Assembly (NCBI GenBank): GCA_951812925.1
Contig: OX638369.1
Location: 19,125,329 to 19,189,328 of the forward strand
Reading direction: 5' to 3'
DNA: 64,000 nucleotides
DNA from: Calliopum simillimum
Taxonomy: Eukaryota; Arthropoda; Insecta; Diptera; Lauxaniidae
Both the position numbers and the translations under genes were made by a program. The notes beneath the pieces are model-generated. The model was not told the DNA's origin, ran no database searches, and saw nothing but the letters and a program-made list of their open reading frames with translations. Shown in pieces: positions 47,976 through 59,119 of the stretch (position 1 is its first letter; every line of letters starts with the position of its first letter).

Positions 47976-50020
47976 TGGAATGGAATGGTGCGTACAATAA
48001 GAGTCTCGTAGGTACACTAGTATGTCAATGCTGTCATCTCATTAGTTATACGGTACAAAGACAATTAAAACATTATTGGATTTATAGTATTACGGCATTA
48101 ATGACAAGGTACTAAACACTAATTGCTTTTTATAGATTTTTTTTTTCTTAAGTGTTAATGTTAATGTTAATATATATGGACTAAGAACGATTATGCATAG
48201 CAAATTCATATCTCTTTCTATGTAGGTATGATTTTTATTAACATAAAAATTTATGCTAAATTTTCTTCCATTTTATCTAAAAATTTCTAAACTTCGCTTA
48301 AAAAATTGTATACATCTAACGAATGAAAACTAAAAGTATTCAATAAATAATCTCTACCATATTTCAAGTTGTCAGAGGAAAACCTTCAATTTTTCTTTAC
48401 TACCACCCAATATTTTTCTTGAAGTTTTAAACTTCACACGTCCGCTACCCATAATCCCACAAATGTCCTTTATAATAAAAGCTCCGACAGAATTTTTATG
48501 ACTTAAATATTTCATGCATTTCCGAGCGTAGAATGTAGGTAGATACGTACTTTTTTGTTAACAATTGCAGGTGCGAATAAAAAAAAGCAAAACGCTTGTA
48601 GGTCATGCGTTTGTCTTAAAATTCAGCTCATGCAGTTGGAGCTGCATTTCAAGGATACTCGTATGCACCTATATGCCTGCGTTTTGGCTTAAGGCGTTTG
48701 AACTGCTTGAATACACTTGCACATACTGCATGTATGAAGAGACCTGAACTAAAGACCAACGACTTTAGTGCACGTGAGTTATGTTTAGGACACATGAAGG
48801 GCAGAGAAATGAAATATTAATTGCACCAAATAGTTGACTAAAAGGGCTCATACACGAACTTTTGAAAATGATTTTTAAAAATGCTTAAAAAATCGATCCT
48901 TTTCCCATGATATCCCTACTAAAAACATAACAAATGTCTTCCATACAACGCTTTATCTAAAGTAAGTGATATCCCTACTAAAAACATAACAAATGTCTTC
49001 CATACAACGCTTTATATAAAGTAAGTGATTTGATGAAAAGAATCACAGTCAGAACAAAAATCAAAATGATGTAAGAACATCCTAAGAATGATGTTGACAA
49101 AAAGTAAATTGATGTATTTCGCGAAAGAAAAGAAAAAAACATTTTAAATTATGATAAAAGAGAAACAGGACGAATCCATAAATGCAGAAAATTTGTACAC
49201 GAATTTATGTAAAAAATAAAATGAAAAAAGTCCTCGCAAAGTAGTGAGAAGCTAAAAAGATTCCTAATAGTTATTTCACCTCAAAATGACAACAATAAAC
49301 CATATTGTTGTTGGTACTTGAGACGACACTATTGTTATCATTGTTTTGTTGTTGTGTTCGTTGGATGTTTACAAAGATTATACCGTAAATGTGCCAAACA
49401 TTTACGGTATTTTTTTGCAATTTTTTTTTTTTCTTTTCTTCACAAACAATGCAGTGGCAGTTAACAAAAGATGAAACGTAACGTAAAAAACTTGCTATGT
49501 TGCTGTTGTTGTCTTGTTCTAAAATTCATATTTTACTTATATACATATTTACTTATTTTTTTCTTAAAATATTTCTATGTATTGATATGTGTTTGTGTGT
49601 GTTGGTGTTAGTAAGTAAAATGTGAATAAAAATAACGAAACAAAATGAAAATTTTATAATGTCCCTCTTCTGATATGGTGATGGTGCTGGTCGTCGTCCT
49701 GCGAAATTGTTTGCTGCAGCTTCACATTTTGCTTTTTGCCTCTTCCTCATGCGCACTTCCTGTCATAAAACATGTCCGCTTTCCGTTTTCCGTTTGTCTT
49801 CAACTTGAGGGGTGGCTGTGGTAGTGCCGGCGACAACATTCGTTGCTGCCTCTTTAAGTATGCAACGTTTTTTAGTTGTCACACGCCGCATTTTTATGCG
49901 CTATTTTTGCTAGTGACATCTACAATACGATGAGTACTTAGGCGTTCATTTACTGTATGAGGAGTGAGGGTGGATCTTATAAAATTATATCTTGGATTGC
50001 TGGGAGTTTTAGTATAGTGT
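47976..50020. other. Intron sequence with minor repeats
   Basis: Contains the 59-bp direct duplication listed separately and a small perfect hairpin at 49381-49409 (TACCGTAAATG and its complement, 7-nt loop). No gene recognised. Confidence 0.45.
48908..49025. repeat. Tandem duplication of 59 bp
   Basis: Two copies beginning TGATATCCCTACTAAAAACA and ending AAAGTAAG lie head to tail and differ at about one position, so the duplication is recent. Confidence 0.85.
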
Positions 50021-50604
50021 GGTTTGGTTTGGTTTGGTTTGGTTTGGTTTGGTTTGGTTTGGTTTGGTTTGGTTTGGTTTGGTTTGGTTTGGTTTGGTTT
50101 GGTTTGGTTTGGTTTGGTTTGGTTTGGTTTGGTTTGGTTTGGTTTGGTTTGGTTTGGTTTGGTTTGGTTTGATTTGGTTTGGTTTGGTTTGGTTTGGTTT
50201 GGTTTGGTTTGGTATGGTTTGGTTTGGTTTGGTTTGGTTTGGTTTTGTTTGGTTTAGTTCGGTTCGGTTCGGTTGGGTTTGGTTTTGTTTGGTTTGGTTT
50301 GGTTTGGTTTGGTTTGGTTTGGTTTGGTTTGGTTTGGTTTGGTTTGGTTTGGTTTGGTTTGGTTTGGTTTGGTTTGGTTTGGTTTGGTTTGGTTTGGTTT
50401 GGTTTGGTTTGGTTTGGTTTGGTTTGGTTTGGTTTGGTTTGGTTTGGTTTGGTTTGGTTTGGTTTGGTTTGGTTTGGTTTGGTTTGGTTTGGTTTGGTTT
50501 GGTTTGGCTTGGTTTGGTTTGGTTTGGTTTGGTTTGGTTTGGTTTGGTTTGGTTTGGTTTGGTTTGGTTTGGTTTAGTTTGGTTTGGTTTAGTTTGGTTT
50601 GGTT
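50021..50604. repeat. (GGTTT)n microsatellite, about 117 units
   Basis: The pentanucleotide GGTTT repeats almost without change for about 580 bp. Variants cluster at 50171, 50211, 50245-50282 (GGTTC, GGTTTT, GTTC) and 50506. Because 5 is not a multiple of 3, every frame reads a WFGLV-type 5-residue repeat, which explains the long open frames on both strands. Confidence 0.97.
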
Positions 50605-53060
50605 CTGTACGGTTTGTTTCTGTTTGATGTGATTTGTATTAAATTTGATCGAATGCAATTGAATTGCACTTTGTGCAGTACCTTGCATATCTGCGAATAA
50701 ATTATGTTCATTAAGGAGGAGATCCACCCCAACGTGCTCACACTGTAATTATAGTCGTCGCTAGTTTTTACTGTCGTTGTTAACAAAGGCGAAAATATAT
50801 TATAAATGTACCTATAAGTACTTTTGCATATAAAAATACTATATACACTACATTAAATTATGCTAGCAAATAGGTAACTATGTAAGTACATTACTTTTGT
50901 TGTGCGTTTTTATGTTGTATGCCCCACTGTAGTAATATTTCGTATATCGCATAATATTTTTAAGTTTTTTTTTTCCGTAATGTTATTTAATTTTTATTTT
51001 GTTTAAACTACGCTGATAAACTTCTAAGTGCTGGGAGAGAAAAAGTAGCAGCAGGAATTTGTAGTGAAAATATACGTAACTATGTAGAACATAATTGCAT
51101 GTACAGTCAAGTTCATCAAAGTGCATATATTTGCATTTAAAGTTTTCAAACTAATGAAATTTAATTTTTTGTCTGGAAGATAATTTGAAGAAATTGCTTC
51201 AAAATTTTAAAAGGTCTAAAATACAAGCTTTTAAAATACTGAAAGTTGTTTTTCGCTGTAAAATCTAGCATTCTCATAAACTTGACTGTACGCAAGTAAT
51301 GTAAAATAAAAACCACTATAAAAGTAAAAGGAAGAAAAATAGAAACAAGATATTCCAACTACAATATATTATGCAAAGAAAATAGTGAAAATAAATGTAA
51401 TTTTGTATACTTATTTACATTAAAAATACATACTTTTTCTTTTACATAGTGATTGTGCGTTGATTTATGCGCCAGTAAATGTGTATGGACTTTCAGAGAA
51501 AGAACTTTCTTCGAATTTACAAATTTTTTCGTTGTTTCGATTACAATTTTATATAATTTTTCCAAACAAAAGACAGTATCCAAATTCTGGACTACGAAAA
51601 AGGTTAGAAACCTTTCAATTCAATAAAACACAGTAAAATTTACTTCACTGGGTAACAATTTTTACATATACAATACTGGAGCTCCTTTTATGCTAGCTGC
51701 TTGTGAAACTAGAATTTTCCTAAACGCTCTTTAGCAATCTATACGGCGTATTCAGTTATTCAACTTTATGCAATGGCAAGCCATATGAACACATTCAACA
51801 TGGCACAGCGCCCAACGAATTTTCTGTATTGATACTAGTTGATGCCTGTTTACCACATGCAGAATTCAACTCATTATTTGATTTGTGCCAATGCTTCAAA
51901 AGCTTATACACTTAGTGGCACAGGGTGCATAAGCTTTTGCAAAATACTGACTCTCAAAGGTTCTAGCATCAGCTAGAGATGGCAAAACTTCAATTTACTT
52001 CACAAATCATAAAGCGTTTGTAGATCTGAGCGTGAAAAAGATACTACAGGTTGAATTCACTATCTACTGTTTTAAACCCAGGATCTTTGTTGTGTCCTTG
52101 CAAACACATTAACTGACACATCTTCAACTAGGATTTTTTGAATTGTATTTGTTAACATGCAATTTCAGCAATTAACAAAACAAAAAAGAAATAAAACTTC
52201 CGAATCCCCTAAAATTATGAAGTAAAAAACTGTCAACAATTTTGTTTTTCTCTGCGTTTGATAAAATATGTAGTACAAATTGCGCAGTGACACATCACTG
52301 GACAGCCTGTATTATTATGCAAAACATAAGCAGTTTAACAGCAGTTTTCTGACCACAGGGCACATTTTTTACGTTAATGCTGCTGCGCTACTGCTGCTCA
52401 TTTAGAATGTGCTGCATACTTTTAGGCTATAAAATGCGCGCGCGAAAACAATGCTACTTAAAGCTACGTTAAGCCAAGAGAATATAGGGTGCATTTAGTG
52501 CGTGTGCAAAAGGAAAAAAAAAAAGGAGTGAGATACTAGTGCTTCTGTTTACCAGGTTTCTTTTAGTTTGTGCAAGTAATTTTTTAGTGCTGTTGTGTTG
52601 GAAGACTTTTCATTTTTGTGATGATAACAAACTAAAGTTTATAACAGTGCAAAAAAAAAAGTCTGAATAAAAAATTAAAGGAAATTAAAGAATAACGTGT
52701 AGTTGTGCAGATGAAATGCAATTTGGTTTTATCATTATCAGAAGTGCAAGGTTAATAAGGAAAATCTAACTGGGGTGGGGAGAGGGAATTCCAGGAGTTT
52801 AAATATGGTTAATTAAGGACTTAGAGTGCTTAAAACAACATTCACAAACACATAAACAGAAATAAATATACGGGATACTTAAATTAAGACTTGACTAACA
52901 AAATAAAAATATTTTCTTTTTTTCATCATTTAAACTTAAGCTTGAAAAATTTTTATAAAACTATAAGTGTTGTAATAAAATTTTATTAAATATGAATACA
53001 AATAAATAGCAGAAAATTTTAAAAAAATCGTTATTTCTGCGTAATATAATGAGCCTAATT
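50605..53060. other. Intron sequence, no gene seen
   Basis: No coding frame or repeat recognised. Parts near 51.7-52.5 kb are less AT-rich but contain no supported frame. Confidence 0.4.
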
Positions 53061-53198
53061 CTGCATAATGCGCCTAATTCTGTATTTTCTTTAGTTGTGC
53101 AAAAAACGGAGATCATACATTTTGAGCATGCTCTCTAACTTTCACATAGCGGCCACGAAACAAATTTAACATTTTTGTAGGGCATATGGAGCTTACTA

Positions 53199-54257
53199 AA
53201 GGGTGTTTTTTTAGAGGTATAGAACTTCGAATTGAAATAAAACACAAGAAAATCGTTTTAATGTCCATCAATTTGGCTTTATTGGAAGGATAATTTTATG
53301 CCATTAATGTTTAAATATGATTTCGGGCATGTGGCCGCCGCTGCTGGCTCGAATAAAGCCAATTCTACAGGTCCAATTTTCAACCACTTTTTCGAGCATA
53401 TGGGGCCGTATGTCGGCAATAACGCCACGAATGTTGGCTTCCAAGTCCCCTAACGTTTCTGGTTTGTTGGCGTAGACGAGCGACTTCTCACATCCCCAAA
53501 GAAAATAATCCAATGGTGTCAAATTACACGATCTTGGTGGCCAATTGACAGGTCCATTCCGCGAAATTATGCGCTCATCGAATGTTTCCTTCAATAAATC
53601 GATTGTGACGTGCGCTGCATGTAGCGCCATCCTGTTGGAACCACAACTCATCCACATTCATGCCATCCATCACTGAACAAAATTTTGCGATGAAAATCAG
53701 CATCGAGATCAATCTCATTTTCGGCCCATACACCAAAATCACGACGCATTGCATGGTCTCGCGGCTTTAATTCTTGCACAAGCTGGATCTTGTAAGGTCG
53801 CAAGCCATGATCTTTGCGCAAAATCTTCCATAAAGTTGATGGACAAAGCTCCAATTGCTGTGCACGGTGGCGAATCGATTCATTCGGGTCCTCTTCAACA
53901 TTTTGCTCTACAGCGGCAATTGTTACTTCGGTGCGCACTGTTCGACGTCTCTGCGGATGCGTATTATTACATAGAGTAAACGTAGTGCGAAAACGATCCA
54001 TGGTTAACCGAATTAATTGCTCTGATGGACGATTATGTCGACCATAAAATGGACGGAGCTTGCGGTAAACTTCGCGAACTGAACCATTATTTTCGAAATA
54101 AATTTGCACGATTTGCAAGCGTTGTTCTTTTGTCAACCTGTTCATGATGAAATGGCAAACCAAACTGAACATAAATGACATTAGAGTAGCCAGATTTGAC
54201 CACAAAATGCCAGTTTTATCTCTATTCGAAAAACAAACCTCTAAAAAAATCACCCTT
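53199..54257 (-). mobile_element. Tc1/mariner-superfamily transposon, 1059 bp, internally deleted
   Basis: The ends AAGGGTGTTTTTTTAGAGGT (left) and ACCTCTAAAAAAATCACCCTT (right, shortened by reading inward) are inverted repeats. TA flanks both sides (53197-53198 and 54258-54259), the target duplication of this superfamily. It carries a broken transposase gene on the minus strand and lies between exon B and the next cadherin exon. Confidence 0.92.
53304..54145 (-). pseudogene. Transposase of the Tc1/mariner superfamily, broken
   Basis: The start is the ATG at 54145 (MNRLTKEQRLQIVQIYF). Residues 1 to about 160 include the helix-turn-helix DNA-binding region and reach ILFSD, with the first catalytic Asp. 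The frame then jumps: the next in-phase family sequence is NVDELWFQQDGATC, with the second Asp, in another frame, so an internal segment of several tens of residues is missing. A further frame change of about 2 bp leads to AHVTIDLLKETF and on to the end at 53304. The third acidic position reads SCNLTPLDYFLWG, with Asn in place of the expected Asp. The second-to-third spacing is about 36 residues. The copy cannot be active. Confidence 0.9.
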
Positions 54258-54630
54258 TATAACCAAGTAAAAGATTTGAGTCCAAGACGTATCAAAACTG
54301 AGATATTAAAATTTGAAGTAATGGCATTTCGAGTTAAAAATTTTTTTTTTGTTTTAAAAACTTGGCTCAATGCATAATTAAAACCGATGATAACTCAGTT
54401 TCGATGCATTTTGAAGCCAGATCATTTAAAAATATTTATTACCTACAACTTTCACAGCCATAATTCCAAATTTAATAAATGGCCGCTTAGTAATTATAAT
54501 TTTAAGCGCACAAACAGAATTAGGCGCACGAAAATAAAGAAAAAATACTTATAAATATCAATTTTGCCGTAATTTATATTTTTTTATGGGATATTTTTTT
54601 TTTTTTCTTAAAATTTTGAATGCAACAGAC

Positions 54631-54821
54631 CTGGCTTTAATCGAGACGACCTTGCCGCCTACGGGCATATTTTCCTTGACATATATTGGCCCATAAACGG
54701 TATTATCCCAAACAGGTGGATTATTAGCACGATCGACAACATCGATCTGTACTTCAACAGTACGTGACAATGGTGGATAACCTTTATCTTGTGCCATTGC
54801 CTCTAGTTTATAGGTTTCACG
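54631..54821 (-). CDS. CadN: Cadherin alternative exon B (downstream copy of a mutually exclusive pair)
   Basis: This 191-nt exon has acceptor ...TCTATGCAG and donor CCAG|GTCTGT, starts in phase 0 and ends in phase 2, exactly like exon A. It encodes the end of one cadherin repeat (DKGYPP turn, calcium motif VVDRANNPPVW) and the start of the next (YGPIYVKENMPVGG). Differences from exon A cluster in the first 25 residues and in the strand after the inter-repeat linker, so choosing A or B changes both sides of one EC-EC junction. If A and B were joined, the reading frame would hit TAG after six codons. A Tc1/mariner-type element ends only about 370 bp downstream of its donor. Confidence 0.88.
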
Positions 54822-55822
54822 CTGCATAGATTTTGCGTTTGATAATATTTTTTGATCATTATGTTTTGTTATATGTTTTTTTTTTTTTTGTTTTCAAAAA
54901 TTTCAATTTTCAAAATGGCATCACAAAAATATTATTATCATTTTGAATTTGAACACATACACATCAAAGTTGATTGCAGTTGTTGCAGTTGGTTGGTAGT
55001 CGTGTGAAATTAAAAAAATAAGCAAAAAACAAATCGATGCTTTTATTCGTTTTGTTTAACATTTATAAAAAAATAGTTAGTCAATTTTTATTATATGAAA
55101 AAATTGCTTCGAAATGAATAGATTAAAGGAAAAAATAAATGAAATAATGAAAATCAATTAACCGTCACCAATGGGTTTTGTTTTTTGAGTTGTTCCTATA
55201 TCGTTTAAAAAAATTTCACACATACAAAATTGATTTCTTTTATATTTTTGTCACTACCCCTGTTCATTTCAAAAATAAAACTCAAAAATATTTTCTTTAT
55301 TTTTTTTTTTTTTTTTTTCAGTGTAGCAGTGCAAATTATCTTTTTTCTATTTTATTTTTTAATTATATTTTACCTCAGGTCTCGTTGTTTGCATTTAAAA
55401 AGTTATATTCATACAAAATGGTTTATTTTAACATAAGAAATAAGAATTTGAGAAATTTACAAAAAATTTACAAACTTTCAAAAACTTAAAATATTTTATA
55501 ATAGTTATCTGAATTATCCGAAAACCAGTTTAGTCAATTTGTATCAGTGAATACATACGAGTTCTATTATTTGGAATAGGTATATTGTCGTAATGACTGG
55601 TTTTTCCTTTGAAAACAATATTTTCTTATACTCGGTACCATAGTCAAAAGCGTTCGAAAAATATTTCAGGCTTACGGACTTAGATATGGAAACTTTAGAA
55701 TCCCAGTTCAAAATCGTTGGATGTTTCATTTTTCGTTATTTTCCTCTTATTTCGTTTAGTTAATCCAATTCTTCACAAATTGCATACTTCTGAGACCATA
55801 TACTTTTGTTTTAATCATAAGT
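54822..55822. other. Intron between alternative exons A and B, exon-B end
   Basis: AT-rich sequence with long T runs. No gene recognised. It would hold splicing signals for exon B, which I cannot pick out. Confidence 0.4.
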
Positions 55823-55900
55823 TAGGTTGCCCTATAAGTTTCTAGAATATAGTAATCCTAGTGTTTTTCGTTTTATTTTGACAGTTGGAAAATTTGACGT

Positions 55901-57161
55901 TATATAGGGTTAGAATGGCTGGTATAGGAGTTAGCGGAGCTGTTAACACTGTGCCTTCAGATGCTCTCAACGCTTTGCTTCATTTGGAGCCCCTTGATAT
56001 TTACGCTAAAGGAGTTGCAGCAAAAGGTGCCATCAGGTTGAAGGAATCGGGCTTCTGGAAGTCGAAACCTTATGGCCATGGCAGTATTTTTGCACAATTC
56101 CCTGGTTGTGATATTGACAATGGGACTGATTACATCAATCCCACTTTAACGTTCTCAACCAACTTTCAAGTGAAAATACCTGAAAGAAACGGTTGGACTC
56201 CGATTCTGAATTCCAAAGAAATATACACTGACGGCTCGAAAATGGAGTCTGGTGTAGGTGCTGGGGTCTTTTCCAAAGACTTGAATAGCAGCGAGTCTTT
56301 TGCTTTACCCCGTTACTGCAGTGTATTTCAAGCGGAAATTCTGGCTGTGTGGAAGGCATGCCAAATTATTAAACCCAAAATTAATGAATGTTGTGACACA
56401 TTTGTTATTTACGTTGATAGTCAGGCAGCCATTAGGGCCCTTGGGTCCAATATTACTAAGTCCCGTTTAGTCCTTAGCTGCAGGAAATCCCTATGTGAAG
56501 CAGGGCAGCTATGTAATCTTACAATATGTTGGGTTCCTGGACACAGTAATTTCGTTGGTAATGAAAATGCTGATGAACTTGCTAGGAAAGGGTCTTTAAC
56601 TGACATAATTTCTGAAACCTATATTATGAAACCACTTGCATTGATAAGAGCCAACATTGACTCTAAATGTATTTTGTGGGCTAATTTTAGATGGTCAAAC
56701 TTAACCACATGTGTTACGTCGAGGGCGATATGGCCACTGTATGACGCTAACAGAACACGTAGAATTATTTCATTAGATAGACAAAGTCTCAGATCTTTAA
56801 TTGGTGTCATTACAGGGCACTATTTTATAGGCAGACACGCTTCTAGACTGGGCCTTACTGACGAAGGAGATCTTTGTAGAAGTTGTAAAGATTCTGACGT
56901 CGAAGAGTCCATTTTTCATTTCCTTTGTGAATGTCCAGCGTTGGCTAACCGACGTTATAAGGTGTTCGAAAGTCACTTCTTCGACTCTCTTGAAGATATA
57001 GCTCATAAGAGTCCCAAATCCATTTTGGAGTTTATAAAAATTTCTAAATGGTTCACATAGGTTAACAACGAAGTTATATATCGGGTATACAATGGGCCTA
57101 ATCGCGGCCTAAGTTATGATGGCAACTGCCATCTCCCGCGCTAACCTAACCTAACCTAACC
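55901..57161 (+). mobile_element. 5'-truncated LINE with (CTAAC)n tail
   Basis: The LINE enters the mariner leader at about 55901 and ends in four to five CTAAC units at 57141-57161. It keeps only the last part of ORF2 plus about 80 bp of 3' untranslated sequence. RNase H downstream of the reverse transcriptase fits the I/R1/LOA-type LINE groups. No clear target-site duplication was found. Confidence 0.8.
55915..57060 (+). pseudogene. C-terminal part of LINE ORF2: RT end, RNase H, zinc knuckle
   Basis: The open frame is uninterrupted. Its first ATG is at 55915, while codons before about 55903 come from the mariner leader, so it has no native start. Residue numbers here count from the in-frame TTG at 55885. 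Residues 11-60 match the segment after the RT palm (GAVNTVPSDALNALLHLEPL). Residues 113-236 are an RNase H fold with acidic residues at D116 (YTDGS), E151 (FQAEILA), D178 (YVDSQAA) and D230, plus H220 in the GHSNFVGNENAD motif. A Cys-x2-Cys-x10-His-x4-Cys knuckle lies at 331-350. The intact frame implies a fairly young insertion, but without endonuclease and RT palm it cannot move itself. Confidence 0.85.
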
Positions 57162-57240
57162 TAGGGTAAGTTTCTTCAGATGTCATTTTTCCTTTCAGAA
57201 TGGAACATTTTCTTTTATTCACTTGAAAAATTCAATTCAT

Positions 57241-58056
57241 TGAAAAAATTAAATTATCTCGTGAAAATTTTCATACGATGATTTTTTACGATTTCCGAGT
57301 AAGTTTATCTCAACGAGGGCATATTGATCGTCCAAAAAAGGGTTTTGGCAACAAAACATCATCCAAAACCTGAATTTATGAGTGATCAAGAGTCCAAACA
57401 CGGACGGACTTCAATTAAAGATAACACACGCGAAGGTCGTCCGAAAACAGCTTTATTCCACAAAACATCGGTGCTGAAGATTGCAGAAGATCAGAGTTTG
57501 ACTTTAAGAGAAATAGAAGCATGCCTAGGCATTAGTAACCAAAGAATAATCTTCTAAGAACATTTAGTGGAGCGAAAGCTATGTGATTGTTGAAATCCAC
57601 ATAAATTATCATATGCTTAAAAAAAGAGTTGTGTCGAAAGGTGCAGTCAAACACTTTTAAAATTCGTCGGAGGAACTACTAGAAACGTCTACAATATTGT
57701 GATAGGTTATGAATCTTTGCGTATAAGCCCAAAACGAAAATCCAACCAACTGTTTGGGTCTTTCCATTCAAAGAAAATCCAACAAATGTTGTGCGAGTTT
57801 GGAGTGTAGCGAAACAAATCGTGAAGAGTTTTTTTCACGTAAACCGGTTGTGTTATGACCGTTGATTCAGTTTGATACACGAGAACTTGTTTTCCTGAAG
57901 TTTTGAATAAATTGAGAGAAACCAACTCAAATTAACAAATCATTTTGCACTCAAATGATCAAATTGATGGGTCTTCCGTCTCACAGTCCCGACTTGGAAT
58001 TCAATGACCTCTTTTTGTTTCCAAGAATCAAATATCAGATGCGTAGACAACATTTT
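57241..58056 (+). pseudogene. Mariner transposase remnant
   Basis: Pieces in different frames follow the order of a mariner transposase: an N-terminal helix-turn-helix remnant; the NTREGRPKTALFHKTS and LREIEACLGIS blocks; EHLVERKLCD; the PTVWVFPFKENPTNVVR block near 57735-57800; and SHSPDLEFNDLFLFPRIK at the end, with the third catalytic Asp in SPDL. Several stops and frameshifts separate them. Confidence 0.8.
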
Positions 58057-58400
58057 TTTGATAATTCACTATGCGTTGGTCCCTTTCCTTTGATCCTTTT
58101 TTCAGTTTTCTTATGTATATGCTTACTCTATATACTATGTGTATGCCCATTTTTATGCGGTACACTCAGGATATATTCATTTTGTCTTTTAAAAAAAAAC
58201 ATTTAAAATGCAATTTTATGAACATTGAGGCAACCAAAACCCCGTCACTAGGTTCAAGCTCAGAGCAATAACAAAAAAAATTCGGACAAGCGTGGTACCT
58301 CTTACATAAGCAAAAAATTCAAAATTCTTTTCTGAAAGCGTTTTTTAAGATACTTCAAGCTCATACTTCACTCAGGTACTAAGGATAATAAATGCAAGCT

Positions 58401-59119
58401 TTAAGGCAGGTTCTCACCTTGTGGGGTCAAAAAAATCGATTTTTTTTGCTTTATCGTGTAGATACATGTTCCAAAAATGTGCTCTAGAAGTTTCAGATCA
58501 AAATCTGAAAAATTACGAAAGTTATAGCCCGTTACGTAGAGCACTGTCGAGCACCGGCCGAGCGCGCTTTGGCACTTTAAACGCGTTTTTCTCAGAACCA
58601 TGTTTTCGGACCAAACGGAAGTGATTGAAGACGCTACAATGAACCAATCGTCACCAAATTTTTTTTAAAATGTTCCTTAGGGTTTTCTCTAATAAATGAA
58701 CTACGATCAGCCAAAAATATTGAAAATTGTTTATTTAAAAAAATAATTAGTGAAGAAAAAAATGCGAAAATCGTAATTTTTTTTTCAAAACCTCATAACT
58801 TTGGGAATTTTGATTTTTTTTTCATGATCGTAGTTCATTTAATAGATAATACGATACAAATTAAGAATGTGCTCGGTTTTTGTGTTTCAGATCACGGGTT
58901 TTGAGCGAATCACTTCCGGCAGCGAAACACATGCCGCCACTGATGGGCGCCCCCTCCCCCCCTCTTTTGATTTTTACAATTTCAAAAATTGCATTCTCTG
59001 AATAAATATATGTTCATATTCAGAAAAAATTTTCAGCGTTGTATCTTTAACCGTTTTCTCAAAAAAAATTCCTAAAAAAAGTGCACTTTTCGGGCCCACA
59101 AGATGAGAACTTGCCTTAA
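58401..59119. mobile_element. TIR element of 719 bp with TTAAGGCA ends
   Basis: TTAAGGCAGGTTCTCACCTT at the left and the diverged complement ending TTGCCTTAA at 59119 form terminal inverted repeats of about 25 bp. An inner pair (ATGAACTACGATC and GATCGTAGTTCAT) adds a smaller hairpin. It includes a C-rich tract near 58950. No transposase. Confidence 0.7.

Larger units (their letters stand above)
55823..58060 (+). mobile_element. Degraded mariner element interrupted by a LINE
   Basis: The left end TAGGTTGCCCTATAAGTTTC and the following leader match the element at 46707. Homology stops at about 55900, is replaced by the LINE to about 57161 and resumes at GGGTAAGTTTCTTCAGA, as in the uninterrupted copy. 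The transposase remnant follows. Confidence 0.75.

Noticed and set aside
50019..50727. Long open frames on both strands (up to about 200 codons)
   Set aside because: They are translations of the GGTTT pentanucleotide in every frame and do not indicate a protein.
53749..54047. Plus-strand frames over the transposon
   Set aside because: Shadows of the minus-strand transposase pseudogene.
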